This document shows, one piece after another, positions 31,149-42,633 of a stretch of 47,500 nt of DNA; within the stretch, counting starts at the first letter, position 1; every line of letters starts with the position of its first letter. The DNA lies in the NCBI GenBank assembly GCA_009746045.1, contig RPFO01001170.1:1-47500 (forward strand), written 5' to 3'. Below the pieces are notes generated by a model. It was not told where the DNA came from, ran no database searches, and was given only the letters and a program-made list of their open reading frames with translations. The position numbers were made by a program, and so were the translations under genes. The DNA is from Mesostigma viride. Its lineage: Eukaryota > Streptophyta > Mesostigmatophyceae > Mesostigmatales > Mesostigmataceae.

Positions 31149-31557
31149 ATAGTAGTATATATTAAAAATATAATTACTTACAGCAGAGTGAAATCACTCA
31201 AACCAAAGCAAACGCCCAGCTATAAACCTATATACAGAGCCATGTCAAAGCTCTATACTACGATAAGACCAATTGATGGAAACGCCTAACGGGAGGAACC
31301 TAATAGCCCTGCTGCACCGCAAAATCAGCCCGCGTACGGCGGAGCATGATGTCAGCCATGGCCCGAGTCAGCGCCACCGACAAGCGCTGACGCCAATATG
31401 ACGTCCAGGTCCGCGCCGACCATGGGGCCCTCTGGCCCTCCAGGTCCAGCCGGTCCTCCCGGAGCCGGCAACACTCCTTGAAGAGGGCGGAGTATAATAT
31501 ATATTATAAAAATATTATTACTTACAGCAGAGTGAAAGCACTCAAACCAAAGCAAAA
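31149..31557. repeat. Pair of about 65-bp direct repeats flanking about 280 bp
   Basis: 31149-31212 and 31492-31557 share AATATxATTACTTACAGCAG and GCACTCAAACCAAAGCAAA-type sequence, with a few differences. The segment between encodes a minus-strand Arg-rich frame with no match elsewhere in the window. It could be a small element with terminal direct repeats or a local duplication. Confidence 0.5.
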
Positions 31558-31589
31558 TATATATAGTAGTACCAGTAGTGTAGATTGGC

Positions 31590-31963
31590 CTGGCCCCAAG
31601 GGCATTCCCAAAAGGGTAGGGAAACCTGTCACGAACTACATCCAGATGCTGCTGGACGACCTAGTGGTCCCAGCCCAGTTTGAGAACCGCATCCACTCTC
31701 TCTCCCGTCTTTGGACTGCCATGAAGGACAAGACGCGGTGGCAGAAGATTGTCAAGGCACACACGCCCGACCCTGTGGGCAAACCCCCTCCCCCCAAGCG
31801 GAGGAGGCGTTTTGATGAGTAGTGTAGTTAGGATTTTCTAGACTAGATAGCTTAGAGTTAGGCTAGTTCGATTACGCGGCTTCCCCCACCCCACCCATCC
31901 ATCATGGAATATGTGCTACATGATCTCCCAACGGAGGCATGTTATAATTTAATTTAATTTTTT
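31590..31963 (+). mobile_element. LINE ORF2 C-terminus with complete 3' end
   Basis: The frame from about 31590 to the TAG at 31820-31822 reads G-K-P-V-T-N-Y-I-Q-M-L-L-D-D-L, then L-W-T-A-M-K-D-K-T-R-W-Q-K-I-V, then P-V-G-K-P-P-P-P-K-R-R-R-R-F-D-E. It is the best-preserved ORF2 end of this family. The 3' UTR includes the hairpin CTCC-CAAC-GGAG (31925-31936) and an AATTTAATTTAATTT tail. The copy is 5'-truncated. Confidence 0.7.
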
Positions 31964-32034
31964 AGGGTACATAGATTAGTTAGGCTTAGCCTAGCATGTG
32001 GCCCACTGTTATCATGCATGAGGCAACTATCTAG

Positions 32035-32240
32035 GAGACAACCAGCGCAGGCCAGAAATCGGGAGAATCCGGACCATGGTAGCTCGAGCCTGCCGTTATC
32101 TTCTCCGCGTTTTCGAGTCGTTCAGGATAGTGAATATATGAATGGAGATGAATATGAATGGAACTATCCGTGTTTGTCGACTCGTTCAGGATTATGGAGG
32201 TGGAAAGGTGTAGCTGTGTAACAGCAATAACGGCTGGCTA
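32035..32240 (+). repeat. Dispersed short repeat, copy 1 (MITE-like)
   Basis: AACCAGCGCAGG, GAATCCGGACCATGGTAGCT, CGAGCCTGC and GTCGTTCAGGAT recur in the same order on the minus strand at 41408-41595. The right end reads GGCTGGCTAA in both. The ends carry a weak inverted AGCCAGC. No coding capacity. Confidence 0.55.
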
Positions 32241-34113
32241 ATGATCAGAGCTAGTAGTCAGGAGTGTCCAATTGCATGCATCACTGCTGCGATCACTCTC
32301 CCGCGCCATTTGCACATGAGTGCCCAAACATCGTATCTAGACTGACACCGTATTTATACTTTCCCCAATCGCCATTTCACGGTTTTCAAATACATCAGAG
32401 GATTACATCCCCATCTAGTGCTTAACGGTTGGGGGATGATGCAGACGATATTTGTTTAAACTTTTGTGTAATTATTTTTCTAATGAGATTAGCATAGTAC
32501 TCCGTGGCATGCCTTTGCGCATGACACGCAAGTACTTACTTACTTACTTACAAATACATCAGAATTGATATTTTATAAAGTCAATTTTTAAGGGTAAGAC
32601 CCACTCCGGTCCCCTTCTGATTGACGATAAGATTGTCCTGGTGATTATATAACGGCATGCGATGGCACATTGGCCAAACGGAGACAGATAAACAAGCCGC
32701 AAAAGCACTGCTGCCAAGCACAAAGTGAACATTTGCCCAATACTATCTGGATGAACGCCGATGGACCTGGCAGGTGAGGCCATAGAATTAGCCAGGGGCC
32801 CACGGCACATCCTCTAAACGGTTAAAACACATCAAAATGCTCATGTGAACATGCCTACTTCTACAACAGGCTGTCAGGGCAACTTCCAGCCTGCATATAC
32901 TGGGTTGGACCAAACAAATCGACCGGGAATCGCCGGGGTGCGCTCACGTAGAGCGCACAGAATCTGCCTGCCCTGCCCATGAAGTTATTTCCCAGTGCAG
33001 CCATGCTACGATCAACTACGTGCCGAGGACGAACCGGCACTGTGGTATTGGAGATACTACATAGACATCAGATCGCAGCGGCCACCTTGCGATCAAAAAA
33101 GAAGGGCATCAAAGAAGCGAGCACGACACCAAACACACCTTGCATGGCTCTGTCCTTGCCTGCAAATGAGCGTTTGAGGCGTCACCACCTTCGCTCCAGC
33201 GACATTCCTGTGATGGCCTCTAACCTCCCAGGGGTGGCACTCTATGAAAGTCACCGTACGGTAATCACCATACATTAACATACAATTGTTGCCATATGGT
33301 ACTGTAGAAGATAGTCGGGCCGGCAGGCGTCCAGCTGGCAGCCCACCCGGCACATGGCTTTTTGCCTTCTGCTCAGGCCGGTCAGGAAGGTCATCATGGG
33401 CCTTCCCCCCCTCGCCTGGGGCTGAACGATGTCAATGGGTGCCAGATCTCTTCTCGATGAGCTCTTCTCGTTAAGGTAACTGTTGGCACGATTAGCCGCA
33501 TGACCACTGATGGAATCATGCAGCCTTGCATGAGAGATCCTGACGATATCCACGGCAAGGCACACCCAGTTGTCGTGACCGCCCGACTTACAGCCCCGAG
33601 CATATCTGCGTAGTGACATGTTACAGGATAAGCACGCCGATGCCCGCGGCGACAACTTGGGAATGAAGAGCACCCTCCATCTGCCTCGCAATGCTTCGCA
33701 GCCCGGCCCCCTCAAGTCTGGCCCACCGCACCAAGGCCACGCCTTGTATGCTGGACAACACAAGCGCTTGTGCCCGTGGGTGGTTGCCCCCCCCATGCGT
33801 CTGTGATTCACCTTCGCAGCAAAGTGTAAACCTCTCCCCCCCCCCCCCCCCCAAGCCAGGCGGCCGTCAAGCCGCTTCCGCAAGACCTCGCAAGACCGAT
33901 AGACCTTCTCCACCGTCTCTCAGTGCAGAAGTTGTCAGAGGTTTCCAAGCTTGAGGTTCCGTGTGATTTCCAGCTCCTGCCTCCCACCCCATCCCACCCC
34001 ACCCCAAATCAGTCCCCCGCCCACACATTTTTCTCCCCCTGGCCTCCCCCAGGCCTCCACCCTGGCCTCCACCTGGCCCTGCCCAGGGTTGTCCGCTCAT
34101 TGGCAGTCGCTCG
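32241..34113. other. Intergenic region downstream of the PAS gene
   Basis: No gene could be supported on either strand. It includes a short (ACTT)n run near 32530 and a poly-C run at 33834-33852. The part next to 34137 is presumably the 3' UTR of the minus-strand PAS gene. Confidence 0.4.
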
Positions 34114-34162
34114 CATGCGCTCGACCTTCTGCCCGCTCACATGCGCTCGACCTTCTGCCCGC
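34114..34162 (-). repeat. Tandem 26-bp duplication across the PAS-gene stop codon
   Basis: The 23-nt coding end (GCGGGCAGAAGG...GCGCATG) at 34140-34162 is repeated exactly at 34114-34136. The TGA stop (34137-34139) is the junction between the two copies, and the second copy is followed by CGA. Confidence 0.9.
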
Positions 34163-34567
34163 TGCTGTTGACCGTGCGGCGCCCGATCGCCTGGTTGACG
34201 AGCTTGGGCACCGAGACGCTCTTCGGGAGCAGCGAGAGCAGCTCGGCCACGTGCTTGGTCTCGTAGTGGGTCGCGCGGAAGAAGGGCTTGAGGATGTGGA
34301 AGTAAAAGAACCACGCGCCCACGAACGTGGCGACGAACAGGATTATCTGGGCAAGCTGGTCCACGCGGTACGCCCAGTGGCTGTCGTCCAGGTAGATCGC
34401 AATGCTCTTGGCGATGCCGAATTCTATGTCCTGGGGGTTCACCTGGCGGTGGCGGTGGTGGCGGTGGTGGTGGTGGTGGCGGTGGCGGTGGTGGTGGTGG
34501 TGGTGGTGGTGGTGGTGGTGGTGGTGGTGGTGGTGGCGGTGGCGGTGGCGGTGGCGGTGGCGGTGGC

Positions 34568-34599
<32 letters not shown>

Positions 34600-37500
34600 T
34601 GGTGGTGGTGGCGGTGGCGGTGGTGGTGGTGGCGGTGGTGGTGGTGGTGGTGGTGGTGGTGGTGGTGGTGGTGGTGGTGGTGGTGGTGGTGGTGGCGGTG
34701 GTGGTGGTGGTGGTGGCGGCGGTGGTGGTGGTGGCGGCGGTGGTGGTGGTGGCGGCGGTGGTGGTGGTGATACGGAAGGAGGAAAGAGGAAAGGGACAAA
34801 CCTGCAGGTTAGTGGGGGGAGGAGGGGCTGCCATCCTACATCTAATTGTCTTCTTTTCACCTCGCAGAGGAAGCAGAAGACTCTTGTTGTTGTTGCTCTT
34901 GTTGTTGAAGCATTCTTCTTGTTGTTATTCTTGCTGTTGAAGCACTCTTGTGGTTCCCTGAACACCACCACGCGCTGCCCCCCCGCCCCCCACACCTTTA
35001 ACATGGTCACGGCTGTGCTCCCCCTAACCTCCCCTTGACAAAGCAAATTCGGCCCCCCTCACCTCCCCAATGAACTGGAAGCGCTTGTTCTTGTTGGACC
35101 ACACCCAATACCACACACGAGATAGTACTAGTGACAGTAGCAGCATGATAGCAACGCAGGCACTCACCTCCCAGATGAACCGGAAGCGCTCGTTCTCGAT
35201 CGACAACCCATCACGCCCGTCGTTCAGCAGCAGCGTGGCCCGCTTCAAGTATGCGTTGACCAGCACGTCCAGCCCGTTGTTGGTCTCGGCGTAGTAGGGG
35301 TGTGACGGCGGATAGCACAGCGTGCGGTTGGGGCGGAAGCACTGCGGGCCGTCAAAGAGCAGCTTGGAGAGCGCCTTGTTGTTGCGGGCGTTGCCCTCCA
35401 GGTTGAGCTCGGCGTCGCCGAAGAGGAGGCCGTCGTGGTAGCGCTTCATGTCACGGACCGCCACCTGGCGGCGCGAGGCGAGGCGAGGGGAGGGATGGAT
35501 ATTTTCATGATAACAAAATATGCGATTAGCATTCCAGGATGACACGTCAACGCGTATAGAATGAAATGAGGGCGCGATGTTCTCGAATCATTTGAGGGTG
35601 AGGCGCCTATGGCTGTGCGATGACTAGAGGGCGAGATGTCAAGGAAATAAACAGCGATAGGAGGGCGAGGCGCCAGTGATTGTAAGATGTGTAGTACTAC
35701 TCGTAGTCGGAGCGCAAGATACCTGCCTGCCTGGTCCGCATGTGGGTCGAGCGCACTGCTCTCCACATTCGCAAGACATGCAAGCCCCCAATGCCGCCTC
35801 ACAGCGTAAGAAAAATAAAAGAAGAAAGAGATTTTGACTCTGCGCAACCTTCACCACATCCCTTCAACCATTCCATCCAACCATCCCATCCAACCATTCT
35901 ATCCAACCATCCCATCCAACCATCCCATCCAACCATCCCATCCAACCATCCCATCCAACCATCCCATCCAACCATCCCATCCAACCATCCCATCCAACCA
36001 TCCCATCCAACCATCCCATCCAACCATCCCATCCAACCATCCCATCCAACCATCCCATCCAACCATCCCATCCAACCATCCCATCCAACCATCCCATCCA
36101 ACCATCCCATCCAACCATCCCATCCAACCATCCCATCCAACCATCCCATCCAACCATCCCATCCAACCATCCCATCCAACCATCCCATCCAACCATCCCA
36201 TCCAACCATCCCATCCAACCATCCCATCCAACCATCCCATCCAACCATCCCATCCAACCATCCCATCCAACCATCCCATCCAACCATCCCATCCAACCAT
36301 CCTATCCATTTAACCATGAGGCCAGAGCCATCTGCGGTCGAATGCCACGTTCGGTCAATCCCCTGGGCAGCCGCTCACCGTCAGGTGCTGTCGGATGTAC
36401 GCGTCGCCGTAGGTGTAGCGGCGCGTGCTGGCCAGCACGAGCTCGTTGGACAGGTGGGCTACCTTCTTGGCCTCCATCGCCAGCTGGCAGCGCATGAGGG
36501 GCCGGGCCACGCAGGCAGCATGAAGCGAGAGCCAGCGGTGGGGACACGCAGGCAGCATATGCATGCACCGACTTCCGTCATCGCCACATAAGAACAGGCG
36601 GCGTGGGACTTAACCCTTGGACAAAGTGTTTTTTAAAAAAGAAAGGGAAAAAAAAGAAAAATATTCCTCCACCCCCCAGTTCCAAAAGCTTTCTCCCCCA
36701 TGTTTGACTACCCTTCAAAAATCCTTATTCTAGAAAGGAAAAATATGGGGGCAGCCAGCTTGCTACTTGCCCGAATGAAGGGAAACGGTTAGACTGGCTA
36801 GCTGTGCGTCCAAAGCTCACCGGACCACCCCCTCCCCACCCTCCCCCCTGTCACAGCAGATCTCGCTGCAGGGTTGCACCCCTAGCTGATGACAGTGCTT
36901 CACCAGGGTTCGAAACTTCACCTCAACTCTTGCAAGGGGAATCAAATAAACGGGGAGTATGCGGAGGTTTGAATCAAAATGGAAAATGCTTCCAATTGCC
37001 AACAAGAGTTGCCTCGTTATGCCAGCTACCTTGTCATGCCAGCTACATTTTTCGTGCAACGCGAGCACCATTGCGCGGGAGCACCGTCAACCCCCCATTC
37101 ACCTTCCATGCGTAGACCAGGATGTTGGCGGGTTTATTCCATGCAGGCACGCTCACTTCAGCAGGTATGTTCAAGCCCTCCCCCTCACCTGGCATGCGTA
37201 AACCAGGTAATTGGCACGCTCACCCATGCCACAAAATTTTCGCTGAGCCATCCCCCCCTCACCTTCCAGGCATACACCAAGTTGTTGGCGGGCTTCTCGG
37301 GCATGCCCAGCAGCACAAAGGAGAGCGCAAAGCCCACGAGCAGCAGCACGCCGTACGCCAGCAGCGGGTAGAGGATGCGCCACAGCTGGCTGCCCTTGGG
37401 GTTGAGCACCAGCACCGCGTTCAGCTTGCGATTCTTGTCTGTGGCACACGTACAGGTGGCCACGGGAGCAGGTTGGCACAGGATAGGCGGGCGCGAGGGG

Positions 37501-40476
37501 CAACGGGTACAAAGGGTCAGCTTGGTTGCACGTGTCTGCATTCCTCTAGCGCATCTTCTCGATGCATGGGCGGGCACATGTGCATGGGCGATCGCACGCA
37601 CACAGGGGGGGGGGCGGGGGGAGAGGGCGAGGGGGGGGGGAGGGCGGTGGGGGGGGAGAGGGCAGCGGCGGGGGAGAGGGCGGGGGGCGGGGATGAAGCA
37701 GAGCGTGGGCAGGATCTGTCAACGGGTGAACAACCATTCAACCAAACAAAGAAATGGGACGGCAATTGTCTGCGCTTGGGGCACAGCATGCGCATAAGGG
37801 TGGGTAGGCAAAGGTGGGTGGGCGAAGGGGCCGAGGGTGGCAAAACGTCAAGGGCAGATGAGGGCCAGGGATATTAAGGATGGCCCACAGGCATAGAAGT
37901 CTTGCTATTCCTTTTCCCTCACCGGAATGTATTAGGACTCAAACCGCAGCCGTTCACTTTTTACAAATTGAGAATGATAAAGAAGAGCTGTGCTTACTGG
38001 CGCAACCTCCCTCCTCATTCCCACTCTTACTCCCTTCCTTTTCTCCCCCGCCCCCCCGATCATTCTGGTCCCCAATATTCCATCGCTGAGCCCCATCCAT
38101 CATGATTCCGCCATGCCTTGCCCCCCCCCCCATCACATCACCCCCTCTCCCCCCTTTCCCCCTCATTTCTTTCCACAATCCCATCACCCACCATCGCCTT
38201 CCCCCATCCCATGGCCCACCGCTGCCTTTTCCCGATCCCACCACCCACCATCGCCATGGTCATCATCCATGTCCGCGGCACCCTTCTTGTCGCTGCCCGC
38301 GTCATCCTTGGTCGACCCCTTCTCCCACTCGTTGTCGCTGAGCTCGTTGTCGCTGTCCTCGACGTCCAGGTCGATCGGCTGGGTGGCCATGATGCGGACC
38401 ACCCCCCGCGGGAGCAGTGCGAACAGGCCGTACAGCCGGACGCGCTCCTTGGCCGCCTGCTGGAGGAGGCGCACTAGGAAGAGGATGGCGAGCAGGAAGG
38501 CGATGCCGATCTCGGCCGCAAACACGATCACGCTGATGTTGCGGACCTTGAGCACGTTGTTCACGGAGCGGTCGCGCTCGAGTGCGAGGCAGAGCTCCAT
38601 CTCCTCCACCAGCGGCGTCTCGGTGTTGTCGGCGATCAGGCGCCAGCCAGGGTGGGTCGACTCGTGGCCGCGCATCTGGGGCTGTTGGGGTTAAAAAAGG
38701 GGGGGGAGGGGGGGGGGGGGCAAGGGGGGGTTAGGGAGGTGAGGGAAAGGGGTTGGGTGGATGGGGAGAAGAGTAGAATAAGGGTCAGGGAACAACTACT
38801 ACAACGATGAGGTTGGTTGAAGGGGTTGAAGTGACTCACACAACAAAAAATCTGCCAGTAAGGCATTGGTTATCCACAACGCTACATATGATACTGTTGC
38901 ATGGCTTTGATGGTCCATGTAAATATACATTCTTGATTACTACAGATAGATAGAAACTATGTGGAACTAGAAAGTACATATAGTAACTATGTAGTTTGAT
39001 ATGGTAACTACTGTAGTGTGAAGTCTTTTATTGTACCCACGCCAGCCTTACCTGCACGACCTTGCGGCTATTTGATTACACCCGCGCCCTCCTTACTTGC
39101 GCGACCTCGCAGCCTCTTGTGCCCCCCGTACCTGTGCGATCTTGCGGCCGCCCTCGGCGAACCGGCGCGCCGCGTCCCACAGGCCCATCTCCTCTGTGAA
39201 TGTGTTGGGCGGGTCGGTGTCGTCAAACCGTTTGATGGAGATGGTGGGCAGTGAGAACAGGTCCTCGATCGCCTTGTCCCCCGGGGCCTCCAGCTTGCCG
39301 TTTCCGAGGAAGACCTTCTTCACGTTAGAGACGAGCTCATCCGACAGCTTCATAAGGTGGTCCTCCCAGACTGCCTCGTCGTGTGCTGGGTGCCCGCCAA
39401 ATGTGTTCTGGTGACAGGGGGCAGCGCCGTTTTCGGGTCGTTTTTTTTTTTGTTTTGGGTTAGTTTGTTTTGCTTTGGGTGAGTGGGGTGGGGAAAGAGC
39501 AGGAAGTGGGGGGCAAGCAGCATTTTTTTTTAGGGTAGAGGGAGGTAGGGGGGTAGAGGGGGTAAAGGGGGGGACGATGTGCTTGTAGGGGAAGCTGGCG
39601 TATGTGTGAGGGGGGGAAATGGACATGGGGGGGGGAGCCATGGCGGAAGGTGGGGAGGAAAGGGAAATACATAACAGGGAACGGGGAATATATATTATGT
39701 GGCCCTTGGGAATAAAGACATGACCCTTGTGATGGGTGTTAGCGCGATTAGATGCATACAAGGTGTGTGTGGAGTACACGAGTGCGTGTGGGTTGTTTCA
39801 GGAAGGAATCGCGGCGGACAACGAAAAAGATAACAACAGCGCCGTCAATAACAGCAGCACTACAAACTAATAACGACTCAAAGCGACAATGTGCAGGTGG
39901 AAAACTGACAACAGCAACCAGCGAACCCCACCCACCCGACGATGCATTAAATGTATGGACCATTTGCACAGGTCCACACAATGAACTCCAGCCTGCGCGT
40001 GTCAAGCGTCCTAGTACTCGTTTATCTTCATGTCTACCGAAAACACATACTACTATACAAAACATATACTATACGAGCACTACTGTAGTACTACTATACA
40101 TGGACTACTATAGCAATATATACACACCATGGACTCGAGCGTGCGCGTGTCGAGCGCAATGTACTGCACGGCAAGCGCGGCGTGGCCAGCCTCGTCGACC
40201 GTGTCCGTGTACTCGTTCTGGCTGCTCGTGTTGATGCGCGTGCCCACAAAGACGAGCAGGTGCACGAGCAGCAGCAGCAGCACGATCGCGCGGATGCCGG
40301 AATAAAGCATGTTCATCCCGCGGTGCATGTCGGGCAGGTTGAGCAGCTGGATGATCATCTTGTACTTGCGCGCGCGCTGGACCATCAGGCCCATGTCCAC
40401 CGTGCTGCCCGAGGACTGGGGGGGGGCAAAGCGGTGGAGGTTGGGGAGCAGCACGGATGGGGGGGGTGAGTAGAGA

Positions 40477-40509
<33 letters not shown>

Positions 40510-42571
40510 ACAGCAACCAGCGTAGGAACCGCCCGCAAAGAACAAGTGGTGGGCTTGGGAGGGACTAGTGAGGAGGAGAGGGACAAGTCCCAATGTCTAC
40601 CACGCTGCCCGAGGGCTGTAGGTGGGGTGGGGTGGGGGAAGGGGGCAGAGGGGGGCGGGGGAAGAGTCAAAGGAGAGGCAGAGGGGGGCAGGATGGTAGG
40701 CAGTGGGGGCAATTTGAAGGGGGTCGCGTGTGGGCAGGTAGAGGGCGAATGGGGAGGTTACAGGCAAGCAAAGGGTGAGGAGGGGAGGGGTGGAGGGGTG
40801 GGCAAGCACATGAGCGCTCCGTCAATGGTTCCCAAAGCCGTTCGCAAAACACAGGTTGGCAGGTCTGCCTAGTACGCCCCCCCCCCCCTTCCCCCCCCCG
40901 CGGCCCCCCAAAGAAAATGAAATCCAGGACATTACGGGCGATGCATGCGAATCCGCAGGCATGCATGCCTACCGAGGACTCCCCCGCGTCCGACTCCGAA
41001 TTCTTGTCGTCATGGTCGTGGTCGCTCTTGTCGTCCCCCGCACTCGAGGAGCGGTCATCGTCGGTGATCTCCTTCTCCTTCTCCCGATCCTTGTCCTGCT
41101 GGACCACGGCGGCCAGCTTGCCCGCCGTAGGGGCGGGGCTGGCTGGGCCGCCCTTGGCAGGCTCAATCTCCTTGCCCGCTGCGGTCCGGGTGGCGGCGGC
41201 CCCTTGTTGCGCGGCCTTCTGCTTCTGCTCATAACGCAGCTGGGCCATCTCGAGCTCGGAGTTCATCGCAGCACCGCTGCCCTCGAACGTGGGCGCGGCT
41301 GCCACTGCAGGGGTCCACAGCCAGGCAGAGTATAGATAGATAGATAAGCGTGAAGACGCGATGTAGATACCGGAACAATTACCCTGATCACGCGAGGTTG
41401 CTCGCGCTCCCCGTCCAGGTGTCAATGAACGTTAGCCAGCCATATTTTTTAATGTCCACGGCTACACACATCCACCTCCATTCATTTCCGTCATCCTGAA
41501 CGACTCAACAAACACAGATAAGATAACAGCAGGCTCGAGCTACCATGGTCCGGATTCTTCCAGATTACTGTCCTGCGCTGGCTGTCCGTTTGACACAGGG
41601 TGGCAGGGCATAGGTGAGGGTGTGTGAGAGAAAGGTTTTCATTGGTGAGATAAGAGTACATGCAGCACAGCTGTGTTGTGAATAGAACCTTCAATCGGAC
41701 CTTTTAAGTCCAGGTGTGCCACTTGGCAAAAGAAAAACGCGAGCAGGCATGTATCAAACTGCCGGAATATACCGAACCACAGAACAGGAACAATTTGAAC
41801 TCACGGGCAGAGTCACGCCCGCCCCCGCCACTGTCCTGGCTGCCTCGGGGGCTGTCGTCCAACGCGATGAGGTCCTCCATGGTGTCACGCTCTGCTGCTG
41901 CGGCTGCCGCCATGGCCGCCTCCTCCTCGGCACGCTTCTTCTCCTCCTCTTCGCGCAGGAAGTTGTCCACGCCCTCCTCGTTAATCTGCATAAAGACACG
42001 GATATGTGTGAATATAAATAGAAAAAAAATCCAAATTTTATTTTATTTGTCTTTCTATGGAAAAAAATACCAAGGCATACTTGTATGCATCCCATGACTA
42101 TCAATAGAGGTATTACTTCATCTTCTACGTCCCCATTCATTTCTCTCTTACACCGCGCCCCCCCGCCCCCCAACCATTCCCCCCCCCCCCCCCCCCCCCA
42201 CACACACACACAATGCCCCAATCCCATTCTGTCGCCTCACCTCTTCACCTTCTCACCTGGAAGCAACCCACTCAGTGCTCCACCCTCCCCATGGACGAGC
42301 GAACCACTCCGCACGAGTACACGTACCCCGCCCCTAGACGTGCTAAACCTGCCCAAACAAAGTGCTACAGAATGCCCCCCAAACAACCCACTTGGATGTG
42401 ACAACCACACGTGCCCTCCACCCACCTGGATGTCGGCCTCCACGATGTCCCGATCCGGCACGCCCGGCTTCTGCACCATGCGCGCCTGGTAGGCGGCGCC
42501 GCCCATCTGCGAGCGCATGCGGCGGGGCACCTCGCACAGCTCCACCTCCACCGCAAAGATGCGCTGGTCCC

Positions 42572-42633
<62 letters not shown>

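Larger units (their letters stand above)
34137..40415 (-). other. Membrane module (exons I-O), four predicted spans
   Basis: Hydrophobic segments are A-I-V-L-L-L-L-L-V-H-L-L-V-F-V-G in exon I, I-S-V-I-V-F-A-A-E-I-G-I-A-F-L-L-A-I in exon K, L-L-A-Y-G-V-L-L-L-V-G-F-A-L-S-F in exon L and I-I-L-F-V-A-T-F-V-G-A-W-F-F-Y-F in exon O. Between the first and second spans lies a polar segment of about 180 residues (from exon I through J into K). Between the third and fourth is another of about 175 residues (exons M-N into O). A second acidic patch (S-D-N-E-L-S-D-N-E-W) is in exon K. The protein ends G-Q-K-V-E-R-M. Confidence 0.75.
40973..42570 (-). other. Acidic and helical linker (exons F-H)
   Basis: Exon F continues the last PAS region (I-F-A-V-E-V-E-L-C-E-V). 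Exon G encodes R-E-E-E-E-K-K-R-A-E-E-E-A-A-M, a likely helix or coiled coil, and then a Ser/Gly-rich acidic stretch. Exon H ends in a low-complexity segment of D, E, K and S (D-K-S-D-H-D-H-D-D-K). This is likely a flexible cytosolic segment joining sensor and membrane parts. Confidence 0.65.

Noticed and set aside
33275-33913. 212-codon minus-strand ORF downstream of the PAS gene
   Set aside because: No recognisable domain, composition like surrounding non-coding DNA, and its start lies in a poly-C/G tract.
34402-34834. Long poly-Pro, poly-His, poly-Thr and poly-Val frames in the GGT/GGC repeat
   Set aside because: They are the six translations of a triplet repeat inside an intron of the PAS gene; exon O starts exactly after it.
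35799-36591. Large repetitive ORFs on both strands (N-H-P-I-Q-P and G-W-L-D-G-M-V type)
   Set aside because: Explained by the 13-bp minisatellite, which stays open in all frames.
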